64,000 nucleotides of DNA from Ciona savignyi (GCA_000149265.1 CH002093.1:279355-343354), one strand, 5' to 3'. Shown: positions 10,750 through 23,893, counted from the stretch's first letter. Numbers and translations are program-made. The notes: a model not told the origin generated them from the letters alone.

Positions 10750-12600
10750 ATTTGTGATTTGTTTCTTTTAAATAACGGTTTCACCTCTTGCTTCTGCATC
10801 AGTACAACACAGTAGACACATATTGACGGTAAATCCGTAAGCACTCTTCGCAGGCATCGCCATAACGATCTTTTAGCTTGAAAATTCCCTATTAAAAGCT
10901 TCTTCCGAGCAGCTCATTTTCCAGCCTGGTTAGTGTGCTTAATGTAGTTCTAATCACAACTTTTAGTTGTGCTGCACTAGGAGTGACATCAGTTAACGAG
11001 TTTAACGGGGCGCGTTGTCTGCGGTTGCCATCTTAAAATTAAGAGATAAATCAGTGAACAGAGCTCCAGATATTAATAATACAAACTTTTTTGTATATAT
11101 AAAACAGAGGCAAAGTAGAGATATGGCAAAACAAAAGGGGAAATATACATAATAGTTCACATAAGTCCAGACCATTTTGAATCGTGTTTTCATTTGCCAC
11201 AAAATTAATCAATGCATTTACGAAGGGACTTATTTTTTGGATTTTACTACGCGATAGATAGTATATCTTGCACATAAAATAAGGCAGTTCAGCAGATTGC
11301 TGTTAATTTCGGGGACTCCAAATATCATGTTCGTGTGGCTCAGTGAAAGGGGTATTCTTAATTTAGCAGCAATCCAATTTTTGTTTTCATTTCAAAACTT
11401 GACGGTGTGTGTACAGGTACAAAATAGATGAGTGAGTGTTTTCGGCTTAGTGAGGCACATTTCTCATTTATCTAATTCAATTATTTTAATTTATATAATT
11501 TACTGTTTGTTGCAGTGGCTCTGAGTTTCAATTTGATTTGATTCCCGCCAGTTAACTGGTAAGGCCGTGATTATCTGGGCGTACCGCTTTTTTTCGCTTT
11601 AGTTTTCGGAACATGATACTTTTGCATTAAAGTTTCGAAGCTGTAAATTTGGCCGGTTTCCGAATGGACGTCTTCGAATACGCAGATCCCTGACTTTGCC
11701 CAATTCGTTAAAAGCACAGGTTCGTTTACCCTGAATGTTTTTGTTTAGCCAGAGTGGTTGATAATTGGTTGTCATTTGACCTTTCCTTCTAATCATCTTC
11801 ATCAAGCTTATTACTTTGCTGTGTAAGGTACGTAGCGGTAGCAGACTCTTCTAAATTATGTTTTGTAATGCTAAATTGGAAGAAAAATTTATGTTTAGCG
11901 CATCTTGTGAGATTAAATAAGTTTCTATATCTTTCCATGGAACGCTATAGTCAGAGTTTATAAATTGTTTTATAAATTTACTGCGGAGACCAGTAATATA
12001 GGACCGTATGTATGTCAATTATGTTAATTCCATCTTCTGCTGATTTATTTATTAATATTGATCTCTTCGCACTTTCCCAACCTGAGCCCAAATAAATTGA
12101 AACAGCTCAAGGTAACAATGATACAAACTCAAGAAGTCCAGAAATCACTAAATCAGTGATATAAAAATTAATGTAGGATTCCCAAAGGTCAACGTACCCT
12201 GTGTTGGCAAATTGAGCTACTCTTGTGTCTCTCGTGTAATTCCTATATCAGCATCAACGATATAGCAATTAGAAATATATCGAAACAAATTTCTCATCGA
12301 AAACAAGGCTTGATCAATTCAATGAATACATACAAATGTGGTCTTAAACAGAAATACATACATGGTAAACGTTAACAAACTCGTTCCAAGAGCAGCACAG
12401 AAATGAATGAATTACAACGACCTTCTAAACTGGCGGCGACGCGGTGACAGTTCAATGAGCACAAAAATAAATGCGATTCGTAGATATGTTAAGTTTGGGA
12501 TTAGACTGGGGACAAAAGTAAATAACCCTAAAGCTGTATCCACATGGTAACATGGGCATTCAGTTGTAACAGTATTTGATCTGGATGTTTTGTTTTCTGC
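10750..12600. other. Intergenic, no feature recognised
   Basis: AT-rich DNA with only short chance ORFs (for example 11599-11805 reverse, which is basic and unrecognised). No splice-bounded exons, terminal repeats or tRNA-like boxes were seen. Confidence 0.5.
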
Positions 12601-12639
12601 AATATATTTGGTGCGTTAAGTCTTTATAACTTTTGTTTG

Positions 12640-12810
12640 TGGCAGGTTATCATTCTCTTGTAATTTCTGAAGCTCCGGGTATTGGCCAGGGCGTCAGACA
12701 GGACTCTATTGTGGTAATTGGCGAGTTTGTGGCCTGGTTCGCCACAATGCTTGCAGGTATCAATTTGTCCACGGTACTTTACAAATAATTCACATTCTGC
12801 TACAATTATG
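12640..12810 (-). pseudogene. Zinc-knuckle (gag or LINE ORF1) remnant
   Basis: The reverse strand reads GQIDTCKHCGEPGHKLANY, a CCHC zinc knuckle (C-x2-C-x4-H-x4-C) with the last Cys changed to Tyr, followed by a polar stretch. Such knuckles occur in retroelement gag or ORF1 proteins. The frame is short and no RT is linked to it, so it is likely a dead fragment. Confidence 0.5.
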
Positions 12811-13251
12811 CAGATCGGTGTTTTTCAAAGCATTGCCAGCCGAATACCAGTTGCCCAACCACGTTTGGCGACTTTGTTCCTTACTTTATAAGTTTCCATA
12901 CTGATACAGTATGAAGGCCAGTACATCTTGTTTAAAGGAAAGGATATCTATTTGATCCTATCCGACATATACATATGGACGCAATAAACATTTCCGCACT
13001 TTTCAGTGTTTCATATATCTTTAGACAATCTTCTCTAGATTTACAGGTGACGCATACTGAATTACTCTTGCTTTCTGCTATTGCTTTTAATTGATTTTTT
13101 AATAAGCAGTTAAGTCTCTTGACAAGGTCTTTCCAGACTTAAAACTAAGGCAATTAGGGCGTTGCCCTAATTGTTTGAGTTGGATTGCGATTAGCGCAGA
13201 GGTGTAAGAACATCCGGCCCCAATGACCGCATTTACCTTTCTTTATATAGA

Positions 13252-13362
13252 TTTTTTACCGAGCCAAGTTTCGAACCCATATAGTGGGCTAGGCACAAGG
13301 ACCATTTCGTATAGAAGTCGGTATATGTATCGGTTGCGATAACTATTCGGCCACACGAACAT
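13252..13362 (-). repeat. SINE family S (tRNA-Ser-like)
   Basis: Reverse copy of a roughly 105-bp element. Read on the minus strand it begins GTGTGGCCGAATAGTTATCG (box A region) and ends GGTTCGAAACTTGGCTCGGT (box B) plus an A-rich tail. The head resembles tRNA-Ser. Copies recur at 50505-50593, 50975-51091, 51229-51325, 53009-53121, 53634-53733, 53772-53879 and 58777-58880. Confidence 0.8.
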
Positions 13363-14739
13363 AGCCTACATTTAACTTTGTTAAAATCACCTATCCTGGT
13401 AAATGCTCCGTTGCGACATCACAACTCAACTAGGGAAAATCCTTGTTCTAGGTGTCAACCAGGGGAGGTAGGTTGCCAGGCAACGCTTACATTTTGGAGG
13501 CTAATATTCGATAATTAAAAATAAACATTTTCGATCATTTTAATTATTTAGGCAGCAACTCCATGACTTAAAACTTGAAAACCTGACCGACATGGCTTGA
13601 CCAATTTTCTCTTACGGTGGATCCATTGAATGAACGGTTTGAGCGCATCCGCCAGCAGACTATCTGTGGTATCCGAGATGGAAAATGAAAAGGAAGCAGA
13701 AAATTAAAAGAAGAAATAAAAAAACTACACAATGCGAATTAAATCCACATCGCAAGGATACGAGTTTGCAACACACGGAGGTCAACAAAATGTAGCAGCG
13801 CTTTAGTTTAGACGGGGTTTAACCAGGGTAAGGGGGTCTACAGAGGTCACACATTTTATTGGGTTATCGCGCAGCGTAAAGCCAGTTAAAGCACTGTACA
13901 CGGTGGCATAGGGTAAAGGTGGAAAAAAGGTTTGGCCAAGAGGGGTCATCTTGAGTACTCTCGCCTATTATGGAATTATACACGGTTTATCCAAGAATTA
14001 TAACAGGAAACACATGTTTGTACACAAAGCTTGGTAGGCGTTAAACAGAACTAATTAATTTACATTCCTATCTCCATTTTATGTTGTGTAGTATATTGTT
14101 GATGTTCATCGAGTTATTTCCATTTTATTTATCAACACTTTCCACATTGCTTGTTTTTATGGGTGATATAAACTGTAGCCAAAAACAAATGTCTTCGTTT
14201 AGTACAGATGAAGCAATATTTGTACCCTACAATGTCTTTATCTTAATATTGTTTTTATTGGTTGTCAAAGTGCAAAATATTGGCAACAATTTATATTACT
14301 ATGCTACACTTCTTAGATTGATTCTGGTATAAAACTTGGCAGAAGAACAACCCAAATAACCTCGTACACCTCTAGTACTGTTATTTGCAGCCATGTAGTT
14401 TACAAATATTAAGGTCAAGAGTGTTCGAAATTAAGCATTTATTAATGGTTCGTATACTAAGAAATCTATAGAAAAAAGTGTTTCTTTATTTTATTTGACT
14501 TCAGTCTCAGCATTTCAGAAAAAGCTTAGGTTGTTGTCATATTTAATAAAAAAAGTTAATCTTATTAAATAAAGATTAAAATATAGACACATATTTTACT
14601 ATTACTGTTGATATTAACTGGTAAACAAACTGTTTTAAACCACATAGAAAGAAAGATTATAATTACACCAATTCAGGCTAACAGAAATTAAGAAAATTAA
14701 AAAAAAATGTGGACATAAGCTAATACCCGTAACAATCAG

Positions 14740-14897
14740 TAACCTCAGTCTTCCACAGAGCAACCAACCTTCAACATCCAACTCCACCAACGTAGATGAG
14801 CAGGGACAACCGATCGGTCCAAGACAGTATAATGTGCAGGGTGACCTTGTCATCAACCAATATCAGGGACCTCCCCCTGTTGATGTTAAGGCACTTG
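14740..14897 (+). CDS. NLR-like gene, exon before the NACHT exon
   Basis: An open frame runs to a good donor (G|GTGAGT at 14897/14898) in phase 1 and joins exactly in phase with the NACHT exon at 15183 (G + CT = Ala). It encodes a Ser/Asn/Gln-rich linker with QYNVQGDLVINQYQG near its end. The 5' boundary is uncertain: an AG at 14738-14739 or 14747-14748 could be the acceptor, but the pyrimidine tract is weak and no start Met is seen in frame. Any effector domain (death, CARD or similar) would lie further upstream and I did not find one. Confidence 0.6.
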
Positions 14898-15182
14898 GTG
14901 AGTGGTCATTTTATGTCATTTATATTTGCACATAAATTAATTCGTTCACTTCGGATTAAGGAAACGCGTATTTAGCACTGTGCATCAACTAAATGTAAGA
15001 TGATCTTAAAAAGAATAAACAATTACTTCGGTTTTATATGTAGCATTAAAGTAGAAGTATAACTCATTTAAGTGTTTGCATTCTTCAACTTGGCTTTACA
15101 CTTTCCATTACCATGAGTAGTGATTGTCTGAACATGTAATTTCGTAGATATAAATCTTTACCTTCATATTTTTATCTTTTAG

Positions 15183-16943
15183 CTAAAGCATTGGAAAATA
15201 AGTTGAATGTACGGGCAAATGAAATTGTTGACGAAACCGTCCTGCCAATTCAACTTGAACATGAAATTACAAGAGTGAAACTTCAAATCACTGAAGTCCT
15301 TCAACACCATATTATTTATGGGGATGACATTTATTGGAAGGAACATATGAAGCGTAACGTTCCATTGATCCCCACCACAGATGGATCAAGGATTGCAATT
15401 AACCAACTATTTGATAAAGCTAAAGAAACTGCAACACGAGATGCACAAATTTGTAAGACTGATGATGGTAAAGCAAAGTACATCAAACGACATGGTAACA
15501 CTATAGGGCTGATTGGTATGCCTGGCGTCGGAAAAACTACAACCAGCAAGATGGTCACCAAATCCATACTGGATAAAAGATTCTTAAAGAAACAGAATAT
15601 TTGTTCTACATCTCAATAAAAAATGTTGACTTTGAGGAAAAAGTAACACTTTTTCAATTTCTAACTGACAACAGCTTGGCCAACTGGCTTCATTGTGACA
15701 AGGAAAACAAGAAGTTGATAAATGAGTTGCATAACAATCCAAATGTTGTCATTGTAATGGATGGTATAGATGAAGCGGCAGCCAATTTCTCCAAAACACC
15801 AAAAAACTGTCCATTGAACAGAAAGTCTAAACCGGTGAATATCATCAAAAATTTGTTTAATTCTACTCTTTTGCCCAATGCTGTAAAACTTGTCACTTCT
15901 AGACCAGGTCAGTTCTATCAGATACACCCGGAATGTCGACCAACATTCGTTCTTGAAGTGCTGGGTCTTGATCAAGCTGCCATAGATGATCTCGGAATAC
16001 AGATCTGTGGTGAAAGGTATCCTGAAATCAAAAAATTTCTGAAGGAGCGACCTAATCTTTCGGCTTTGTGTTATGTCCCTGTCAATTGCATTCTAATCAT
16101 GGCTTGCCTTCTGATTTGTTTATCTACAGGCAAAGAGATAAACTCAATGACCCAAGTCTTAATCTTTGCACTAACTTACTACATGACTTCTGAGCATTTA
16201 AAATCTGACATGACTGACGAACAAATCAGCTTGGAACTGGTTAAATTAAGTCAACTTGCTTTCAACGGTTTCAAAGAAAAAAACTGGTTTTTAATATAAT
16301 GGACTTTCAAGAAGTATACATCAAAGAAGAAATGGCCAATAACTTTATGCACACATATGTTGACAAAACGTCAGGCATGAAAATGAAAATATTAGAAGGA
16401 CATAAGCGAAGTTACTTTTCGCACCTGACATGGCAGGAATTTCTCACTGCTGTTCACATGATGCTCTTCATGCCATATCAACAATTTTAACGTTACGGCT
16501 CCATTTTTAAAGAATTCCAGTGGGAAGTTGTGGCAAGATTCATGTTTGGCATCTGTAACCCGACTTCCAAAACGGATCTAGAACTCATCTTCCCACATTC
16601 AGAGATCAAAGATTTTGAGAAAAAAACGAAAATGATTCTGAGTATAATTTCAAGACAACAAATTGATCCAGAGGAAGACAACTTTAATACTTTACTTGGT
16701 AAAGTGTCAGGCTGGATGCAAGAACTTGATGATAAAGAAATAATAAAACAAGTAGAACAATGCCTACCAACTGACATAACAATGAAAGTTCCTTCGAACC
16801 CAACCCAAGGACATGATCTTGCGTTTGCCTTCAAATCCTGTTTAGAACCTCACAACTTAAAGATGGAAGCTGATCGTGATTATCTTGCAACGTCCGAAAT
16901 CACAACTTTTCTTCGTGGTTTAATGGGATCAACAAACACCAGG
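15183..16943 (+). pseudogene. NACHT-domain exon of an NLR-like gene (3 disruptions)
   Basis: Long exon from a good acceptor (TTTTTATCTTTTAG) to a good donor (AGG|GTAAGT, phase 0). It reads a short helical N-part, Walker A (IGLIGMPGVGKTTTSK, from about 15505), Walker B (VVIVMDGIDEA, about 15745), sensor-like KLVTSRPGQF (about 15885), and the winged-helix end with YFSHLTWQEFLTAVHMM (about 16415). This is the standard NACHT order of NLR innate-immune ATPases. The frame shifts by one base near 15585 and near 16280, each in an A-run and each explained by one missing A. An in-frame TAA lies at 16488-16490. Two homopolymer slips may be sequence errors, but the stop suggests a damaged allele or pseudogene. 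The phase-0 donor matches the phase-0 LRR exons at 29511 and beyond. Confidence 0.85.
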
Positions 16944-17279
16944 GTAAGTTGAAATTTTAAAACATGTCTTCAATTAAAAAATATCATTTTGACTAATAAG
17001 GTCAGCCTTGCATTTTATTTATAAATTTGACCCAGATTAATTTCTATTTAAAGAGTACAATCTTCTTAAATATAATTCAAAATTTAAAATACAAGGTTTC
17101 TATGGTAAAAACAGATGTCCTAAAAATTTTTAAAAGGAATGGTGGGAACTCCTGGTGTCTTGTGGGTCATTTTTCTAGGAAAGAGTTTTTTATGCGGAAC
17201 GACAAGATTCAAGATTTAAGATTTTTATTTGGTCAGCATGATACTTTTATAATTGTAACAATCACCATTTTATATTAAA

Positions 17280-17335
17280 TAAAGAAAAAAAGAAAAAAAA
17301 AACGAAAAAAGAAAAAAAGAGAAAAAAAAAACACA
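17280..17335 (+). repeat. A-rich simple repeat
   Basis: Run of (A)nG units with few other bases. It may be the tail of an old retroposed element or plain low-complexity DNA. Confidence 0.8.
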
Positions 17336-17685
17336 ATGTCACAATAACATTATAGAAAAGAAAACGTAATTAATGCTGGCCAGGGTGACAGTGAAAAGAC
17401 TGCTAAGTCACCGAGTCACTTTCACCCTCTTTTATTTTGAGTTATATATTGGCAATAAAAAGTAAACACAGTGGCAGTACTTTTGAGGAAAAAAAATAAA
17501 GTAAATAAATATGAAAAACAAAAAAATAGTTTATTTATACACCGGTACCATAATTAGAAGTATATATACTACATAACGTGTCAAGTAAATTTATGTATGC
17601 CTGTCCATATAATCTATATACCATGTAAATAACAATTAATCATGTTATTTTTAATGATTTTTTAAAGACAGAAAACGAACTCATT

Positions 17686-18850
17686 TTAAATTCCATTGGT
17701 ATGTTTGCCCAATGAATCGGACCGCAATACCTCGAGGATTGCTTTCCAATTTTTATATGAAACGATGGTAGAAAAAAAATTAGTTGGAAGCCAGTCTTGT
17801 ACCATGATTATGCACATTAGATACAGGGTTAAAAATGATTGCAATGTAACAGGTAAATTTTGGGTGGTTGCTGTAAACATTAGTTTAGCAATCCCCATCC
17901 TATACACATCATCAAATTTCAAAATTTTGTATTTAAAAAAAAAGGGATCTGTATGAGCCCTATATTCACTGTATGTCATATTCCTAAGTATTCGTTTATG
18001 GATTGCATTTAATGGCTTAAGGGTAGTCTTAGTCGCACCAGCCCAGCTTGTTATAGCATATCGAATATGGGAATATACAATATTATAATATACTTGCCGA
18101 AGTATTTTAATGTTAACATAATCCCTTATGATGCTGCAAGTTTTGTGCAAAAATGACTGATGTGAGATTTCCAAGAGAAATCATCAATTAGAATTTCAAG
18201 ATATTTTGTACATGACCTTTGCTCAATAGTAGTGTTTAATTATTTTCACAAAAAATGGGAGCAGACAAGTTTACACTGGGTGGGCATGATGAGTACATAT
18301 TTGGTTTTATCGTAATTTATAAAAAGTTTATTTTTAGACATCCATTCATCAATTTTTACAAGTTCTTCCTAAACATGATTTTGGAATGTATCTATATTAT
18401 CAGCAGATAAGGTTAAGTTAGTATCATCAGCAAATAGTCTGGTACGCAAATTGGAAACCTGTGGTAAATCATTTACATATATTAAAAATAGTAGCGGACC
18501 TAGAGTGGAGCCCTGGGGTACACCACAAGTTACTTTTCTTATATCAGATTTTACAATTTGAATTAATGTATATTGCGTACGACATGTAAGATAACTCTTA
18601 ATTAATTCTAATGGTTTACCACGAATTCCATTGCAGCCTAATTTGTAAAGCAAGACATTATGATCCACTGTATCGAACGCTTTAGCAATGTCTAGAAATG
18701 TAGCTGAGGTTACTTTACCATTACTGCGATTATGTATAAGGTCGTCACATAAGTCAGAATGTGCAAGTGATGTGGAGTAGTCGTGTCTGAATCCATATTT
18801 ATGGGGAGTATATATATAATTTTTGACTAAAAATGATGATGTTAGTTAAT
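17686..18850 (-). pseudogene. LINE reverse-transcriptase remnant (L2/CR1/Jockey-like)
   Basis: Reverse frames give an RT in order: [19 protein letters not shown] (18660-18720), then [31 protein letters not shown] and [10 protein letters not shown] with the FADD catalytic motif (18369-18668), then after stops a C-terminal part with YNIVYSHIRYAITSWAG (17686-18174). This is the RT palm and thumb of a non-LTR element of the L2/CR1/Jockey group. It has no RNase H, so it differs from the element inserted at 20154. Several stops make it inactive. It lies antisense inside the presumed NLR intron 16944-29510. Confidence 0.85.
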
Positions 18851-19419
18851 ATGGTTTGGATCTCTAATGACAAATTCTGGATAAATTTCATCAGGGAAAT
18901 TCCCTAGAAACCCAAATATACAAGCATGAGGCTGTTTTGCGAATGTTGGGCATTGATTATATTCAAAGGCTTTATTAACTTTACATTTAAAGGAAAGTTA
19001 AAGGTTGATAAAATTAAATAAGAAAGAGACGTAATCTATATACCGCGAGATACCACAGGAAATCCGTTAAAGTGGGTCAGGTTTGTTGACGTTTGAAAAA
19101 GTAGAACAAACTTTTACTTGATCATTCTAAATTAATAAGTTTAGTTTGAAACATAATAATTAACAAGTTTTGCATTTATATATATTGATGTGAATTTCCT
19201 GATTTAAGTTATATTTGTGTACGCATTATATCAAGGTTTAAAGTGGCCATTACGACGCACAATATTAAACACTTCGCTTATTTCCTGTGAGCTGAGTAAA
19301 TCAGCTTAATCTTCCACATCGAGCCAGATGCTACCTATGCAATTCCTCATACATATGTCATATGCTTTTAGCTGGCTTGATTGTTTTATGTATGATTTAT
19401 TAATTAATTATGTTGTTTT

Positions 19420-20153
19420 TGTCCGTTTTTTTGTCAAAGGTTTGACAGGCATGGCTTGTGGCTTCGACATCTACCAGAAGGGATAATGGAATTGCAATAA
19501 AACATTAACATTTGTTAGCGCACATGATCTGGATGTGCAGAAACCAAAATTTTGGGTAATTTAGCCAGGGGAATTCTCCTGGGAGGTGAAAAACCAAAAT
19601 GGTACTTTTATCTAAAAAAATATTTTAAGTATAGGGATTGAACGTGTACTTCAATTTTAGTTAGATTTGGTATACTGAAAGAACATTAGCAACTGATATA
19701 TAACTTTCAAGAAATGCAATAACCAAAATTTTGGGTGATAAATTCAGGGGAATTCCCCTGGGGCGTTAAAAACCAAATCGCTATTTTTTCTAAAAAATGC
19801 TTTTTTTGGGCATAGCGAACGGCTGTTACAATTTGAATCAGATTTGGTGAAATGTAAGTGCATTAATCACTGATTTAACACTTAAACGAAATAATGAAAT
19901 TACCTAGGAAAATACCCCAAAAATTAGAATATGGTCTCAAATCATGATTGTGACATGTCGCCCCCACATCTATCAAAAGGAGTAATGGAATCGCAATGAA
20001 AATTGGACATTTTTAGACAACATGGTTTAGATATACAAAAACCAAAATTTGGGTGATAAACTTAGGGGCTTTTCCCTGGGAGGTTAAAAACCGAAACGCT
20101 ATTTTTACTAAAATAATTGCCTTTTTGGGCATAGCGCTTGAACGGGTGTTACA
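19420..20153 (-). repeat. Composite repeat copy A, left part
   Basis: Reverse-oriented start of a large repeat made of roughly 336-bp units. Each unit holds TTTTGGTTTCTGCATATCTA, a GGGGAATTCCCC palindrome, GCGCTATGCCC and GGTATTTCCCT blocks (all here as complements). The terminal motif GTTTTTGTCCGTTTTTTTGTC at about 19410-19435 marks the element end. It is split by the LINE at 20154-25593 and continues at 25594. A perfect palindrome copy is at 19747-19758. Confidence 0.75.
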
Positions 20154-20236
20154 TTACATTAATATGAGCGGGTCCACAGTAGCTAACGGGACCAGGAATG
20201 TAGGCCATGGAAGGCCCATTACTCCAGCGCCCAGGG

Positions 20237-21243
20237 CTAACATGGATCCGGGATATAGCGGTCAAGTCGGCCAGTGTCGTAAAGGAAACTGACTAAATGC
20301 TTAACCGGAATAGATGCGAGATCATCAGATTTAATAACACCAAAATTTCTCCATCTGGTTACAGCAAATGCTGGACAATGGCCAACATAGTGTAAAGAAG
20401 TCTCGTCTTCTTCTTGGCAGAAGGGACAGGTTGCACATGCCCTGCGCATGAGGATGGATTGGTGCTTTGCCAAATTAGCATGACCAGTGATAATCTGAAG
20501 AACAGAGCGTAACTGTTCCCTGGACAGGAAAAGGCTTGTCCAAGATACTTCTTCGTCTGACGACAGCCACAGTGTTGTCTCCATTCTTCAGCATGTTTTC
20601 GGCTCATCCACGCCTCCAATTCTGTTCTGACAGAGCAGACAGGAATACAGAGGAATGGTTCTGGACCGATGAAGGCAGTGCTGGATGCGTCACGAGCCAA
20701 AGCGTCAGCTTAATCATTGCCATCAAAATTTGAGTGGCTTGGAATCCAACAAAGTTCTACAAGGTTAAGCCCTCCAAGATTGTGAAGAAGGTACCATTTC
20801 TCTCGCAGCAAGGGGCTATGTATCTTCAAGCTCAATAGAGCTTTTAGAGCAGCCTGACTATCACTGTGAATGGTGATGGACATTTTTGCAGTGTTCCAAG
20901 ACTGCAGAATCCTTTCAGCATGATTTATTGCAAGAAACTCTGTCTGAAAAACTGAGGGAAAGCTTCCAAGTGGAAAGATGAATTTGTAATCAAACTTGGT
21001 GGATTGAATAAGTACTCCAGCACCAGTCGATCCATCTAGTCGTGACCCATCGGTGTAACAGACAAGCTGTGTTGGGTCAGATGGTCGTGCAGGTGGAGTG
21101 ATGTTGTCACGGTCGCTGATCTGAATCGCGAAATGTCGTTCCAGGTGGAGAGTGCAGGAACTGTAATCCACTGGCAATGAGAAAAGATGGATATCTTCCA
21201 TTGCTTGGTTGCAGATGTCAATATGACTTTTCTTGTGCCACAC
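20237..21243 (-). pseudogene. RNase H and Cys-His finger region of LINE copy A
   Basis: Read from 21243 downward: LVCYTDGSRLDGSTGAGVLI gives the first catalytic Asp of RNase H, EFLAINHAERIL and IHSDSQAALKAL give the second and third acidic sites, and LCWIPSHSNFDGNDQADELA gives the last. After a shift comes ACATCPFCQEEDETSLHYVG-HC, a C-x2-C-H-C finger as found at the C terminus of I-type ORF2. The domain order is intact but a frame change near 20700 and a short deletion relative to copy C near 20520 break it. Confidence 0.85.
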
Positions 21244-21278
21244 TGAGTAACCAGTCCCCTTCTAGTGACCTAAACATC

Positions 21279-22823
21279 TCAGGCGGTGTGCCGTTTTAAT
21301 GGCTGTGCCCTGGAGGTACAGGTGCAGCAGGGGGAGGTTAAGTAGCATCTGCATTGCCCTTGTGGCGGTGCCTTTAAAGGCGCCAGTGATGCATAGGCAG
21401 ACAGGCCAATCTTTGAACCTTGCGCAGGTTGTTCTGTATATTGCGCTGGTATGTTGCGCTGACTGACACTAATGAAGGTCAGAATAGGTCGGTTAATCTG
21501 ACAGTTGAGCCACATCTTTATTTTTCGCTGTAGCCCCCATGTAGGGCCAACTGCTTTACGGCATTGTGCTAGAGCAGCAGTTGCCTTCTTGATACGACTT
21601 ATATGGTGATTCTTCCAAGACAACTTGTTGTCTAGTATGACACCAAGATACTTAGCTTCCTTTGATAGGCTAAGCTGGATATTGTGGAGAAAAATTGGTG
21701 TTAAAGACCATTTGCTCCTTTTTGTGAACATTACCACCACATGTCTTTTGCCGGCAAAGCGAAGGTGGTTGTTTATTGCCCATTTCTCCAGACGATTAAG
21801 CGTTGATTGGGCAATCGTCCCAATCATTGATAGGTCTGGGCCGGATATAATGACGCTCAAGTCACCAGCATATGCTTGCACAAGTGCAGCCACTTGACTC
21901 GTGAATTGGCGCAGTAGAGTGTCCACCAGGAGGTTCCATAACAAGGGGGGATGGATATGATTCTCTCCCTTGTGGACAACCTTTTTTGACCTGTTTTTTT
22001 CTCGGTACAGCAATGCAGTTCTGCTGTGGCTGTTCGGTGTTTAAGCATATAACTTGTCCACCGGATAACTGTTTCATTAACATGATACTTTCCCAAAGGA
22101 ACTATCATGGAATCAAAAGTGGCATTAGAGAAGGCTCCTTCAATATCCAGAAATACTCCGAGTGCATATTGGTTACGGAAGACCGATTTCTTCAGTTTGA
22201 TGATCATATTGTGGAGGGCATCTTCGGTAGAAAATCCCGCTGTATATGCATATTGGTTGGGGTGTAGGGGGGTTTGTCCAATAGGTCCCTCCTGCAGATA
22301 CCAAAGTATGAGTCTCTCGAACCCCTTCATCACGAATGACATGAGACTCGGGGGTCGATAGGCTTTTGCCAGTGAGTAGTCTTCCTTCCCTGGTTTGGAT
22401 GGGAAAACCACTTTTGCGACCAGCCATCTTTGTGGGATGAAACCCAACAGGAGAGATGCTTTAAAGATCTGGATAAAGAAGCGGGCACAGGATTTCCAAT
22501 CCTTTTTGAATAAGTATCGGATATATTCCATCAAGCCCTGGGCTTTTAAAAGGCTTAAATGATGTATAAGCAGCCTAAATTCTTTTAGCTGTGATAATGT
22601 TGTTGACTAGCACTTCGTCGCTAGTTTGAATTGAGAACAATTGTTTAACCTGGTTAGTAGATGATCCTTGATCCTTTACGTTCTCTGGGAAGTGTGCGTC
22701 CAGTAGAACGTGTAAGGTTTCAGATGGAGTGCTGGTAAAATCACCTATTGATTTCTGTAGAGATCCAATCTGAAGAGAGCGATGCTTCTTGAGGATTCGA
22801 TGGAGCTGTACCATTGCTGGCAA
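21279..22823 (-). pseudogene. Reverse transcriptase region of LINE copy A
   Basis: From 22823 downward: a linker (MVQLHRILKKHR), then RT fingers with VVFPSKPGKEDYSLAKAYRP and FVMKGFERLILWYLQ, the palm with LGVFLDIEGAFSNATFDSM (first catalytic Asp), QKRLSTRERIIS where other copies keep KKGCPKGGI, and QAYAGDLSVIISG where the catalytic YADD has become YAGD. The thumb has AKYLGVILDNKLSWKNH. It has at least two frame changes. Loss of one of the paired Asp residues would remove polymerase activity even without the frameshifts. Confidence 0.85.
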
Positions 22824-23304
22824 GGTGTTTGTTCACCTCTTCACACAGTTTGCGCCAAGACGCTCGTTTTCTGGAGCGAATGGCATTTTTGTAAGCTCGG
22901 GTGCTTGCCTAGGACTCATCCCATGCGGCAGGAGTCTTAAGCTAAGGAGCTTTCCGGTGGGAGTGTCTTGCACAGCGACGCAGAAGTGTGAGTTCTGCCA
23001 TCACCAGGAAGGAGTGTCATTTGATGTTCTTTTGATCAGGCGACACGATGTCTCATATGATAAGGTAATGAATGGCTGTTTCGACAGCTTTCGCCAGCAT
23101 GTCGACCTCCTTAGCAGTTTTTGGAGATGCAGCTGGAATTGCCTCACACGGGAGAGTAAATTCTTGCAAGTAGAGCATCCAGTCAGTTTTGCGAACATTC
23201 CTGTGATGCGATGGAGTGGTCTTATAAAGGTTGTTCACCCTGAAAGTTCATAATTGGTGGTCAGACAAAGAGGCTTCTTTGCTGACCTTCCAGTCGGACA
23301 CCGT

Positions 23305-23893
23305 TTAAAGCAGATTGGCAGAGCACAGAGTGAGATCGAGAACCTCAGCTCTGTTTCTGGTGACAAAGGTCGGAAAGTTTCCAGTATTGCATACTGACAG
23401 CCTTGTGCTCATTAAATACTCCATAAGGGCATGCCCCCGACTATTGCAGTCAGTGCCTCCCCAGTAGTAATGGTGAGCGTTTCCATCTGTCCCGATGAGC
23501 AGACGAAGGTTTGATTGTTCACAATGGGTGAAGTTCTCGCATCTTGTGCGGTGGTGGTTCCGTGGGGTCATCACCAGCCATGTAAACAGAACAGAAAATA
23601 ACAGGGTTTTTGCTGTTAGTGTTGTCTGCAATTGCAATTGTGCAGGTGTCTCTATCCAGGAATTGGAGTAGAGGCCACGCCACCAGATTCTTTGACAGGA
23701 TGCAAGCACGTGGCTTACTTGAATTAGGATCAGAAAAGCAGCAAGCATTCTGAGGAAAAAAGGCCACTTTTCCTCGCTTACAGTATGGTTCCTGTATGAG
23801 GGCAAGTGGTGTTTGCCCCATTGTTTGGAACCGACTCATTAATTGTTGGGCGGCTGCTATACAATGGGTGTAAGTTGATCTGGCAAAGAACAA
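23305..23893 (-). pseudogene. Endonuclease region of LINE copy A
   Basis: Two overlapping reverse frames encode an APE-type endonuclease. One has QTMGQTPLALIQEPYCKRGK, with the catalytic Glu in the QEPY motif. The other has LLIGTDGNAHHYYWGGTDCN, the GTD-N-H-active-site strand, and EVLDLTLCSANLL. This copy keeps the C-terminal half of the domain that copy C has lost. A frame change between the two halves inactivates it. Confidence 0.82.

Noticed and set aside
14081-14332. 83-residue hydrophobic ORF before the NLR gene
   Set aside because: Composition (Leu, Phe, Ile, Tyr) is what AT-rich DNA gives by chance; no splice sites, domain or start context support it.
19081-19420. Possible extra composite unit or LINE 5' part
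   Set aside because: AT-rich sequence with no shared block order and no frame. I saw nothing supportable between the L2-like remnant and the composite tail.
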